Shown: positions 44,818-54,828 of the stretch, piece by piece
Position numbering within the stretch: the first letter of the stretch is position 1
Layout: each line of letters begins with the position of its first letter
Source: Tetrapyrgos nigripes
Lineage: Eukaryota > Basidiomycota > Agaricomycetes > Agaricales > Campanellaceae
DNA: 64,000 bases
NCBI GenBank assembly: GCA_013368315.1
Contig: JAACJM010000004.1
Span: 558,001 to 622,000, forward strand
Direction of reading: 5' to 3'
Notes under the pieces: model-generated
The model's database searches: none
Told to the model about the DNA's origin: nothing
What the model saw: the letters and a program-made list of their open reading frames with translations, nothing else
Translations under genes and position numbers: made by a program

Positions 44818-47241
44818 CTACTGAGCAGCCTTTTTACCCAAAATACCATCCTTAACACTCTTTCCGCCCTTTGCCTTGATCACTTTCTCCTTCTTCTTCT
44901 CTCCAGCAGTAGCGCTCTTCTTCTGCTTCTTTTCCTCCTTGGTCAACTCAACTTTGGCTGCACTATTTTTGTCAACAGCCATCACAGACGCGGTGTCAGT
45001 CTCTTTCTCCTTCTCCGCCTCAGCCTCAGATCCTTTCGCCTTCTTCTTCTTCTCTTTCTTTGGCGCCTCTTCTCCTTCTGTCACAGGAGCAATCGCAGAC
45101 TCGATGAAAGCCTCAGCCTCAGAACCAAGTGACTTCTTCTTTTGTTTCTTCTTCTTTGGCTCATCGTTTGTCGTCGCCTGCTCGACCTCTTTACTCGCAG
45201 GTGCATCTTGCTGTTCCTCACCCACCGCCTGAGCCTGCTTCTTCTTTTTCTTCTCCTTGGTAGGCTCAGGTGCCTCTGCAACCTCTGCAGCGAGTTCAGC
45301 CGTCGCAGACTCGATAACAGCAGTCACATCGGATTTTCTCTTTTTCTTCTTCTCTTTCTCCTTAGGCTCAGTCGTTGCAGCAGTAGCAGGTGTCGGCGCA
45401 GGCTCGACTATCCCTGACGACACGGGCACCTCGGTATCAACGCCACCCTTCTTCTTCTTAGTCTTCTTCGTAGAGGCGACGGCGGGAGTGTTTACAGGGG
45501 TAGGAGCGTGTGCTGGAGAAGCTACATCAACGGATGCGGGAGTAGACTCCGAGGCAGCCTGGGACTTTTTCTTTTTGATCTGTTTGGCAGTCGGGGCTGG
45601 AGTAACGGGAGTGGTGGTGTCGACGTTCATGGAAGTATCTGCATCTACGGCAGGTGAAGCGGGAGTAGCAGGAGAGTCTAATAAACCCGCAGCACGCATC
45701 CTTTTCCGCTGGTTTTTGGATAGGGACGATGCGATTGGTGTGGAAGCTACAGCAGCATCAGTTAATGCCACTTTTTCGGATGTAGATGCAGAAGTTGACG
45801 AAGGGGTGGTGGTGGTAGCGTTCTTGCTTTGCTTGGATTTTGAAGCTTTTTCGGGTTTGGCGGGAGTTTCCGAGGATTCAGGTGCAGGTGTGGGTGCAGG
45901 CACGGAGGCAACTGCTTTTGACGAAGTCGTATCGGCTGCTTTTTTGGATTTGGTGGGTTTGGATGATGAAGTTGAGGCGGTAGCGTCTGCGTCTGAAGCT
46001 GCTGTTTTCGACTTTTTCGTTTTGGGGCCAGCGGTAGGAGTGTTGACTAAAGCTTCGGAAATTTTGGGCGTAGCCTTGCCTTCAGCACCTTTCGCCTTCT
46101 TTTTGGGCTTCTCCTCTTGTTCCTCCTCGTCCTCTTCTGCTGCACGTTTCTTGCCTTTAGTCTTTTCCTTCTCGGCCTTTTTGGACGATTTCACTTCGAT
46201 TTTATCCACCTCCATCTCGTCGCTTTCTTCTTCATCCTCTCCATCAGTCATCTCGGCATCTTCTTCCTCCTCCTCCTCTTCATCTTCGGAAGGTGCAGTC
46301 AATCCAGCCCATCTTCCACCTTCCTCGTCATCCAGCGAACACGTCCATATAGGTAGGTTGACACTGCTGTTAGTTTTGATCCCCAACGCTTGTATGTTTT
46401 CCCAAGCACCACCCCTGAGATGAACTGCGATGTGAGGTAATGCAATTTCCAGGTTCGCGAGGATTTGAGCAGGTGTCTGAGAAAGTCGGCCGATTTTGAC
46501 AGAGCTGGTGTGTCGTGTGAGATGGAATTTACAAGTAGAAAAGATATAGACTTACACAGAGGTACCCTTGTTTTGACTCATGTAGGTAGAAGTTATGGCA
46601 CGCTCAAGTTCGTTCTTGAGATCTTTTCGCGTCAGGCAGACAGGAAGGGGTTGTCTGTAGAAAAATGCAATATAAGCACTCTTTGGAAGCGAATCATAAG
46701 CGGCATACACACTTTTTAGCCTCAAACCATTTTACACCTAGGAGCTTCGGTAACAGAGGAATAATCCTCTCGTCCGCCAGGAAAAGCCCGTTCTCCTTCA
46801 ACAGTGCACGTCGAGCCTCGTAGGCTTTGAATTTGCCCTTGAGTTTCTCCAATCCAACCACTCTAGAGATGAACTTGATTCCCTTTTCCTCTAGCAAGTC
46901 CTTGTACTCGCGTTGGGGATCTTTGGTGAGAAGACATACAGCGTTGGTTCTGGGATCTACAATTGGATGTGCAACGGGTCTTTTCGCCAAATTAAAGTAG
47001 TGTAAGATGAGTGAAACAATAAAAACATGAGAAATGCGCACATCTTGATAGGTTTGAACGTTGAAGTCGCCGGTGCTTTCTTGAGAGCGACAGTTAACCA
47101 GACAAACTGCTCTTTTGGAGGCAAAAGTTCATTTTCTGCTGCTTTTGCGGCTACTTTTGAAGCGTATTGGTGTAGAGTCTCGACTGCCTTTTTGCATTGG
47201 GCGACAGAGACGCGTGAATCGAGCAGTTTGTCCTTGGCCAT
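44818..47241 (-). CDS. Ribosomal-L1-domain nucleolar protein (Utp30/Cic1/RSL1D1-like)
   Basis: Ribosome-biogenesis factor. The start at 47241-47239 gives MAKDKLLDSRVSVAQCKKAV, LPPKEQFVWLTVALKKAPAT. After introns come RPVAHPIVDPRTNAVCLLTK, DPQREYKDLLEEKGIKFISR, VVGLEKLKGKFKAYEARRAL and FLADERIIPLLPKLLGVKWF, then VSVKIGRLSQTPAQILANLE and PHIAVHLRGGAWENIQALGI: the full L1 fold. The last exon (44818-46386) is mainly a roughly 490-residue tail: an acidic block (EDEEEEEEEDAEMTDGEDEE), then alternating Ala/Thr/Ser and KKK(K/R) clusters. Such a tail is typical of nucleolar RNA-binding proteins but is much longer than the yeast versions. Strand-antisymmetric long ORFs across the tail are compositional shadows. 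Confidence 0.85.
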
Positions 47242-47453
47242 CTTCAAAATTTGACCGCTGAAAAAGGAAAGTGAAAAATCGGCGGAAGTCTTTTGTTTGC
47301 ATCAGTTATTTCCTAAACTCAATGCCTTTGAAAGTTGAAGCCAGTTTTGCTAAAGCCACAGTTTTAAATGTCTCGACACAATAAACATTAAATATGCCAG
47401 CTACAATACATACATAATCCAGTATCAACCACGAAAATCGACCGACTAAAAAC

Positions 47454-48218
47454 TCAAGCAAAGATTGTCAAAGCCCCAATTACAATACCCCCGACCCATG
47501 ATCCCGCCAGTCCAAGTACAGCAGCCATTTCAAGGCCCCGAGCGCTGTTATTAGCCCCGCCGCCAGACCCGCCGCCAGACCCGCCACTCCCAGGACTGAC
47601 AATTGCCAAAGTCTGCGGATTCATCTTGCCCGTGCCCGTGAAAACTTGATCACCGATTTGCTGCTCGCAAGAGACAATCCCACTATCATCTGGCGCAGTG
47701 CACTCCCAGTCAAGGGTATCTTGGTTTAATTCCCAGCCTGACGCTGAAACGACAAGAGTTTCTGCAAGTTACTTGGTCAGTAACGGATCCATCGGCGACA
47801 CAGGATGAAAAAAGATGAGAGGCGGCTACTACAAAGATTGACTCCCGAGGACGTTATCTAGAGACGTCCACGAAGCAGACGAAAGATCCGTCAAAGCAAC
47901 GACGCAGTCTCCGGAGTGTCGCACAGTAAAAAGGAGTTTGAACTCACTGGTAATGGTCGAAGGCTGCGCTCCGCCAAACTGCGTAGTCACGACATTATAA
48001 GTTGTAGCTGCGTTGTTGTCTGCAGTCCCGATAGGAGTGGCTTCCGCTGACCCAATAACTCCTAGTGTGCCAACATTATAGAGCGTCAGCTCGTCCGCGA
48101 GGGCCACACCTGTGGAAAGGTTAGTATACATATTAGATCCAAACCCGAACTGGAGTTACAAACCCAATAGAGGGGCCATAGCCAATCCAGACAGCGCGAA
48201 AAGGCCAGTGGTCTTCAT
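47454..48218 (-). CDS. Secreted, probably GPI-anchored protein of unknown function
   Basis: The start at 48218-48216 gives MKTTGLFALSGLAMAPLLG (signal peptide), split by an intron from VALADELTLYNVGTLGVIGS. Then TPIGTADNNAATTYNVVTTQ, FGGAQPSTIT, an intron, and ETLVVSASGWELNQDTLDWE, CTAPDDSGIVSCEQQIGDQV, FTGTGKMNPQTLAIVSPGSG. A GGSGGGSGGG linker, NNSARG and a hydrophobic end, LEMAAVLGLAGSWVGGIVIG, close the protein at TGA 47456-47454. This is the classic layout of a cell-wall or membrane GPI protein: small beta domain with two Cys, Gly/Ser spacer, anchor signal. No family name is known to me. Confidence 0.65.
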
Positions 48219-48469
48219 GTTGCTGTGGCAAGGTAGAGAAGGAGATCTGGAATCAAAGTGTAATGGTTTCTAGGGAAGCTGGTTGGTCAGGATTTATAGG
48301 AGTTTTTGAGCGCCAACTAGTTGTCTGTGCACCTTTCTAGATCATTTAGTAGTGAAAAGTACAGCTTGGTCAAGTGGGTCGCGGGTCACCAGTAAGTAGG
48401 TTCCAAGTACACCTTTACTGGTCTTCGATGCGCTCGAACAAAGCATTTATAGAACGACCGTAGGTAGTT

Positions 48470-48645
48470 GGGCTTTAACCGACCAGACAGCGCGAAAAGG
48501 CCATTAGTCTTCATGTTGCGTGCACGGAGAAGGTTGAGAAGGAAAGCTAGCATCAAAGTGGAAAGGTTTTTAGGAAGCTGGTTGGGCAGAATTTGTAGGA
48601 GCTCGAGCATTTGAGCGCCAGTGAGCCTTGTCTAAACTGGTAGTG
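48470..48645 (-). repeat. Partial duplicate of the GPI-protein gene 5' end
   Basis: 48480-48640 repeats, with divergence, the first exon start and promoter of the gene at 48218. The translation MKTNGLFALSG matches MKTTGLFALSG, and the upstream AAGCTGGTTGG, GGAGC/GAGCGCCA words are shared. After about 12 codons the match stops, so no complete protein remains. Confidence 0.75.
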
Positions 48646-48750
48646 AAGGACGCGGACTAGAATAGAGCGATACTGTTTCAAATATGATCAGAAGTACGTT
48701 ACAGTTGCATGATATCAAAAAAAAAAACGCTACTATTTTTGACACCCATG

Positions 48751-50433
48751 TCACTCCGTCTCGAGATCGCCTTCCAACAAGATAACACACAAACCATCCT
48801 GCTGCAGGAGCATCAAATCCAACTCGGCTTCGACTGAGAGAGGCCTCCCGACAATGCAGAGCTTCAGGTAATGCAAACAGATTACCTCTGCAATGTTAAA
48901 GATGACCACTTGGTCTGGAAGCCAGCGGGATCTAATCATATCTGCAAATCCCCGGTCATCAAAAGTACCGCCAACAGTATCGCCCAGAACCGTGAAGTTG
49001 ATGCGTTCCAGCTTCGGGAAGAGAGTGGGAGAATCGGATGAAGAGGAACCGCAGTCAACGCTAGTCAGGCGCTGGATAACATTGGAGGTAATAATGGGGG
49101 AGTTGTCCAAATTTTCAAACTGGTAGGGTTCGTGTATAGTCAGGTCAACGAGGGAAGGGAGCAGCTCGAAGAGAGCTAAAGTGTCTTCATCAGATAGGGA
49201 GATATCCTCGAGGGAAAGACGAGTGAGAGCACATTTGGAGCGCTGGAAGAAGGACTGGGTTTCCTTTGAGGACCAATCGCCTGGGAACACGTCAAAGGAC
49301 TGTCGAGATTGTGACCTAATAATGATGGATTCTACCGCAGGAAGAGTCAGAGAGGACAGGAGAAGGGAAATTAGGGTATCATTTGGGGGCTCATAAAAGC
49401 TGCGCCATAAGTCGATAGTGAGATGCCGGAGGTATGAGGTTTGCTTGATCTCGTTAGGAACCAGCTCATACTCATCTACAGATGGGTCCCAATCTGCACA
49501 GTCGTAAGTCAGCGACGAAAGGTTTGGGCAGTGCTCGAGAATCCTGTAAATAGAAGGATCGGTCACGGTGCTAAGTCCTCGTAGTTCGAGATCACGGATC
49601 TGCGCCCAAGGGAAAATGTGGAGTTGGAATATTATACGATCCATTGTTAATGTAAGCGTTTGAAGCTTCGGACACTGCCTGAAGACGTCGAGAATCGATC
49701 CCTCTTCTTCTCCATCACACCTGAATTTCAGCGTCAATTTCTCCAACTGGGGAAGATCGTTTAAGAATGTCCAGTTGTCCAGCTCCTCTGGAGTGGGATG
49801 ATCGAGCGATTATAGCTCAAGATGCTTCAACCGGTGAAAATGCTGGGATAAACGCTCTAGAGCAGGAAGCTCATGGAGACCCTTCACTGGGTATGTATCA
49901 AAGACCAGGCGCAGTGATAATGGGTACTGTTCGGAGCGTTGTAGAAAAAGGGAGAGTGGATCGTAAATGCTGTCAGTGAACTTCTTGATGGTGACATCCA
50001 AGCCAGACCAGAGCTGAGGAGTGGAGTGAATGAGTTCGTGCCAACGGAAGGCCAGTGTGGGGCAGCGCTGCCAGAAGGTTTGGGATGAAAAGTCATGTTT
50101 CGAATTCGTCCGGAATATATTGCTGCCACATAGCGAAAAGATGGAAATGAGAATCTCGTTGGGTAGTTTATGAACAGGTGAAAGAAGGGAGTGGTTTGCC
50201 GCTATGTAGTTCTTCAGCAGCTTACGCTGCGTATTGACCAAATCGAGCTGGGCCTGAAGAGGATGGGCCTGCGCATCATAGTCCTCCAAATCGAGCTCGG
50301 CGTCCCTAAGGATCTGTTTGGCCTCTGCTGACTGGTTATCTGTTGGTTGTTCTGAAAAGCGTAGTCGCTGTATGATATCACTTGTACTGGGATCGACAAT
50401 GCGCGGTGGAATGCAAGGGATAATGTGAGACAT
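48751..50433 (-). pseudogene. F-box/leucine-rich gene with one in-frame stop
   Basis: One frame from 50433 to 48751, interrupted by a single TAA at 49812-49810. The start at 50433-50431 is MSHIIPCIPPRIVDPSTSDI. Then a coiled coil (QAQLDLVNTQRKLLKNYIAA), F-box-like LLSPVHKLPNEILISIFSLC, and CPTLAFRWHELIHSTPQLWS, DPLSLFLQRSEQYPLSLRL, FHRLKHLEL. After the stop the same frame continues SLDHPTPEELDNWTFLNDLP, QLEKLTLKFRCDG, and LRRs such as VDLTIHEPYQFENLDNSP and FPKLERINFTVLGD, ending with LEGDLETE. All the rest of the frame is intact, so the stop is either recent, an error, or read through. The remnant at 7990-8417 is its relative. Confidence 0.75.
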
Positions 50434-50658
50434 TAAGCAAACGTTCCAGTACTGTGTAGGTACTATAAGAGGAGTTTCTTCGATGTGAGTGAAGGCATGG
50501 AGAAGGAAATAGCAGCTTACAATGAGAGTGCCAGAGTGGCCAGAGCGACTTGACCGTATAGAAAGGAAGAAGGATGACCGTGACGGACGCGACTTGTTTC
50601 CAACCATCATCTCACCGGTACCCTCTACGAGTGTTTACTCTTTCTTCGTGTTTTCAAA

Positions 50659-50952
50659 ATGCCAAGAAAATACCCGATAATTTACGCCTGGCCAATTCGG
50701 AGGAGTCGTTGCGCTGATTCCCGGTCTCGTACTACCCTTAGTCGTATAAGCAACTTATCTCCTCCAGTCTTCCATTTGGAAAGATCATCCTCACGTAAAG
50801 GTTACTCGTTGGATAGCTGTGATCTTTATCGTTCATGGCACTTGACCACATTCTCCCATGACGCGAGCCGACTTCTAGAGCTACAGCTAATAGTACCACC
50901 CTCTGGAGTCTCATGGTCAAAAGCGGTTGGCTTGGAGAAGCTCGCACTTTGA
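50659..50952 (+). pseudogene. Possible F-box family fragment
   Basis: A short ORF whose end (TTFSHDASRLLELQLIVPPS, GVSWSKAVGLEKLAL) resembles the LRR entry of agaricomycete F-box proteins, where a list of residues like FxGxAPRLxxLxL precedes the repeats. No F-box is present. It lies just upstream of the divergent F-box gene and before the 160-bp duplication, so it may be a relic. Similarity is by eye only. Confidence 0.3.
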
Positions 50953-50966
50953 TTGTGGCCTTCGAC

Positions 50967-51287
50967 AAAAGTCTAAGATGCTTTGAACGGTCCTTAGCCG
51001 TCGACGTCGTCCTATCAATGCTATATCGCACCCTCATCTAGTAACCTCTGGCAATCCAAACGATTCGGAACATCTCTATCATATCATAACTTTGCTGGAC
51101 GCATCCATGTGGTATGGTAGAAGAAGCCGAAGAAAAGTCTAAGATGCTTTGAACGGTCCTTAGCCGTCGACGTCGTCCTATCAATGCTATATCGCACCCT
51201 CATCTAACCTCCAATCCAAACGATTCGGAACATCTCTATCATATCATAACTTTGCTGGACGCATCTATGTGGTAGAAGAAGCTGAAG
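50967..51287. repeat. Tandem direct duplication (166 and 155 bp)
   Basis: 50967-51132 and 51133-51287 are nearly identical and directly adjacent; both start AAAAGTCTAAGATGCTTTG and end GAAGAAGC(C/T)GAAG. The second copy lacks 6 bp near AACCTC and 5 bp near GTGGTA. It is a recent tandem duplication with no coding frame. Confidence 0.9.
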
Positions 51288-51484
51288 TAAAGCCTCCTTG
51301 TCCCCAGGCTCATTCTGGATAAATAAAAGTCTGTCTGACAGTAATACATCTTGTGAGTTGTACATGCTCCGGAACGACGAAATCCGTGAATTGCCCCTAG
51401 AGGAAGCCCTGTGGTCATACGGTTGGTATCAGGGCGTCCTTACCTCAACAGGGGACAGTAGGCTCTATCGATTGGCACAGAAGG

Positions 51485-51492
51485 TATAAATA
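51485..51492 (+). promoter_or_regulatory. TATA box of the metallothionein gene
   Basis: TATAAATA lies 83-90 bp upstream of the metallothionein ATG, followed by a CTCAACCTC-type leader. A strong, inducible promoter architecture is expected for such genes. Confidence 0.6.
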
Positions 51493-51574
51493 CTCAAAGT
51501 TTCCTTTCTATCCTCAACCTCAGAGCACAAGCCCCACTTGAAGCTTGAAGCCTTACAACTCCTCTCAAATCGCA

Positions 51575-51805
51575 ATGCCCTCCGTCAGTCTCCTCCCTTC
51601 ACGTCTGATTTTCGTCACCGTATACTGACCAGCCTCTTCTCCGTTCATAGACCATCGCTGCCCCCGTTAACAACACTTGTGGTTCTTCGAACTGCAACTG
51701 TACTAGCACGTACGTTCTGCCTTTACTTCCCACAGCAGATGACTTATCAAATTTATTTTCCACAGCTGCGGCTGCGAGCAAAACGCTTGCAATTGCCCCA
51801 AGTAA
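51575..51805 (+). CDS. Fungal (copper) metallothionein, 35 aa, three exons
   Basis: A tiny gene that ORF callers miss. Exon 1 is only nine bases (51575-51583, MPS). Intron 1 (51584-51650) is GTCAGT..TTCATAG. Exon 2 (51651-51709) is TIAAPVNNTCGSSNCNCTS plus part of Thr. Intron 2 (51710-51765) is GTACGT..CCACAG. Exon 3 (51766-51805) is CGCEQNACNCPK with TAA at 51803-51805. The 35-residue product has seven cysteines spaced C-x4-C-x-C-x3-C-x-C-x4-C-x-C and no aromatic or His residues, as in fungal metallothioneins, which bind Cu(I) through CxC clusters. It would buffer cytosolic copper or other soft metals. A TATA box lies upstream. Confidence 0.82.
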
Positions 51806-52821
51806 ACGGGTCGTGAAGAGACAGTCTTGGGTTGTCGTAACTTGTTCCGTCAACCTCATCATCGCTGTATTCCATCCATCTTCATCATTCTTTTGGCTTG
51901 TGTTTTTTTTTTTTTTTTGTGTCCCGTTTATTCGCCGTAGCGCAGTAGCGTATGGTAGCGACTACAACCATGTGGTGTCTACTATAGTAAATGAAAGCTG
52001 ATGCAAGTGATGTAAGCTGTTAAGCAATGTCTGGTCCCCGAAGGGTCCCTGACGGAAAACCGTCTGGCCACGAAGGCAGTATAAAAGCACTTGTCGAGTC
52101 ATGTAAGTAATGTCCGTGCTTTGTGTGTATAAAGTATAGGTAAAAGGAAAAGAGGAAAGCAGGCAAGATTTTAGTATAGGGAGATTTTTTGGCTTGTGTA
52201 TCTTCCTGTATTGTTTACGACCGGTCTGCCAAATCGTATCGAGATAGCGGCTACTTTCCATCACCACTTTCTTTCGACTTTACACATTTTCACCTAGTAG
52301 GCCTCGCCGTTGATTCCGAAGACAAGAAGTCTTGCATCCATTACACTGCAGGCGAGTTCCTTTGGGACTGAATTACAACTGAATTAGAGGACAAAGCAAC
52401 TCAACCTACTAGTTCCAAAGACCTAGCCAGTGTTAATAGTACTACGAAATTTTAACGGGGAATTTCTAAATAAATAAAAAACTTGATCCCTTTCTTCTAC
52501 GACTCGTCTCCTTTGGAGTCATAGAGAAAGACATCTTCAGGCCCTAAGGTCCACCTAGCGCTCAGTAATAGGATCGCTAAACGTCAATGTCGCCGTCGTC
52601 AAGTTATGTAATTGTAGCGCCTGAGAATCTGTCGGGTATTCCTGATTTGGAAACTGAACTCTGTCTCTCCGTCACACCTTCTGTTTTCTACGCCATTTCT
52701 ACGCTCAAACTAACAATGCGTGAAGAATTTTCAGGTAATTCACTCAACGGTAAGTGATGAGCAAGTCTTGAGCCCACGTCCCTGTCTCTTCACCGAAAAA
52801 TTGAAAAAACTAAAACCGGTT
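51806..52821. other. Metallothionein 3' flank and intergenic
   Basis: Contains a T17 tract near 51905-51921 and a TATA-like TATAAAAG at 52080-52087 with no convincing ORF after it. Confidence 0.45.
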
Positions 52822-52823
52822 TA

Positions 52824-53069
52824 CTGTACCATTTCGAATAGATGGAATGGTCACAGGTCACAGACCCCATTTTCTTTCCCAAAATGTCTGCTGGTCACAG
52901 GTCACTGAAGCCATTTTCTAAGGAAAAATCTGTGACCATGAAAAAAAATTCGTCCAAAAAATTCCAATTTTTGCCCTTGGTCACACCTAAATTTGGAAAT
53001 TTTCCAGGTCCCAGATGGAAAAAAATGTCACAGGTCACAATGCCTTTCCATCTATTCAAAATGGTACAG
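52824..53069. mobile_element. MITE with about 30-bp terminal inverted repeats, TA target duplication
   Basis: The left end CTGTACCATTTCGAATAGAT and the reverse complement of the right end CTGTACCATTTTGAATAGAT match almost perfectly for about 27 bp, and again further in (GTCACAGG). Both ends are flanked by TA (52822-52823, 53070-53071), the target duplication of Tc1/mariner elements. The 246-bp interior has no ORF but many GGTCACAG/TCACAGGTCA words in both directions, so it could fold into a long hairpin. It is a non-autonomous element. Confidence 0.85.
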
Positions 53070-53071
53070 TA

Positions 53072-54158
53072 GTCTTCATTCGCATCCCCAGCACATCTTC
53101 TTAAATTGCTAAGGAGAATGATTAGCAATCCAACATATGCACATTTTGAAGGCTTGGACTGATGCAGAAGCAGAATAGTCGTGTTCTTGCAAGTCTTCGC
53201 TGGCAAATTCGACGATGAGCGTTTCCGACCATGCAATAGAAGGATAGATGTTGAATGTATAGTTTCTTATTGTCGGTACGCCTTTCTGCCCCATCCTTCT
53301 GATTTTATCTATTCATTTGGGATTTTACATTGTCTCCTAGCAATGTGCCAGTCTTCCGGCAAGTCAAGGAAGACTTCGAACAAGTATGATGGAACCTTTT
53401 GAATGTTGCATGTCACCCCTGTACAAGAGGAGTCGTCGATGAAGCGGTGGAATGAGGCCTGTACGTCTTCTTTTCTTGCCTGCATTTTGCTTGAATGAGT
53501 CAGACGACACTGAATTGATGGAGACAGTGTCATCCTTAGGTCACTTTTTCGGGAAAACCAGCTATAAGCTATGACCTTAGTGGAAACGGGAGTGGAAACC
53601 TTGATAGGAAGGCCATAGAGTGCCACTGGATTCTCTTGTAAGTGCATATGTAGTCTTTGATTAGCATCCAAGCTGACAGCCTCACAGATGTTATGATCAC
53701 CTTTTTTGTCTCTTGATCGTCGCTGCTCGTATTCTACCGCAGGCGATCTTCAATGCTGACCCATTCTATCATATCCTATGCTGCCTAAAATGCTGCGCTT
53801 TACAGCCACGACGAAAAATACGAGGGAGGCTCCTGAACACAATTCAGAGGCTGGGCTGTACGGTTTTGCAGATTGACCATTTCACCACGTTCGATAATCG
53901 GAGGTTCCTTGTCCTGATAGAAGGAGAAATCCCGATAAACAGTCGGGACCTACTAACGCATGTAAGTCGTCTGTACTGATTTCCAGCTTTTCTCAACCGT
54001 CAAAATAAAGTGAATAGAGATGATTAGCAGCGCCCTTCGGAGAAATCCGAGCTGTCAATTTTTTTTTGCCACATCCAGAGTTCAAACTTGGCTCAAACAC
54101 TTCCATTCTCCTTCTACATACCTACATACATATTCTATCTTCATTTATTCATTAATAC
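53072..54158. other. Intergenic; possible decayed coding pieces
   Basis: A minus-strand open stretch (53309-53671) and a plus-strand one (53713-53979, LLNTIQRLGCTVLQIDHF) have no recognisable family and no ATG context. Nothing can be called. Confidence 0.4.
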
Positions 54159-54379
54159 ATGGCTCAGAACTTCGTTCCTCCAAATGGCTTTGCCTACAAT
54201 CCCAATCTTTATACCCATCTTTTTCTTGTATGCATTTTAATTGTTCCTTCTTTTTCTCTGTCGAGTCATCTGACATCGGTTTACAGTCCGATCCCCCAGC
54301 ACCTCTAGCCCCTCCAGCTTTCCAGGAGGAGCCCACCGGCAAGAAGTACCTCAACCCAAAATTTGTAGAATTTATCTAA
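54159..54379 (+). CDS. Hypothetical 53-aa protein, two exons
   Basis: Exon 1 (54159-54227) is MAQNFVPPNGFAYNPNLYTH, LFL. A 59-bp intron (54228-54286, GTATGC..TTTACAG) follows. Exon 2 (54287-54379) is SDPPAPLAPPAFQEEPTGKK, YLNPKFVEFI, with TAA at 54377-54379. It is Pro-rich and soluble, with no signal peptide and no cysteines. Canonical splice sites and an exact frame across the intron support a real gene; function unknown. It may be a short, fast-evolving protein of the type found near stress genes. Confidence 0.45.
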
Positions 54380-54828
54380 TTTTGGTCGCGATTTAGTCGA
54401 TCAGCGCCCAGCGCAAAAATGGGCGCTCTTCTTAATGCGAAGAATACTGAAGTCTGACGTAGATCCTTGCCAAAATAGAAAATCAAAACACTCGTCAGCG
54501 TACCGACTAGAATGGAGGCCTTCGATGCCCGTCCTTTAGGGACCAGCCATTCAAATCCTCTCTGAACGGGAGTATCATTACCTCACAGGCTGTAGAATGC
54601 AGCTTGGTGTACCCATTCCAAACGCGCAGATGGGTATCGATCTGAAACTGCCAAATGTCCAAGCCGCAGTGACTGCGACGCAAGTATCTGCAACCAATAA
54701 TTCCGGTAGTGATCTGTGGTCTGTCCTTGAGTCACTGCTTCGCTATTCGTGCCCTTCGCTTACCTTTACAGTTTGGTACGACATATAAGACCTGCGACTG
54801 AAACAAGGTCATTCATCATTTGTCCAAG
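54380..54828. other. Intergenic, promoter of the hydrolase
   Basis: No ORF supported. A TATA-like CATATAAG at about 54781-54789 is placed 40 bp before the hydrolase start. Confidence 0.4.

Noticed and set aside
45142..46423. Long plus-strand ORFs opposite the L1-domain protein tail
   Set aside because: Antisense shadows of a K/E/A/T-rich low-complexity region; they translate to S/F/L-rich nonsense.
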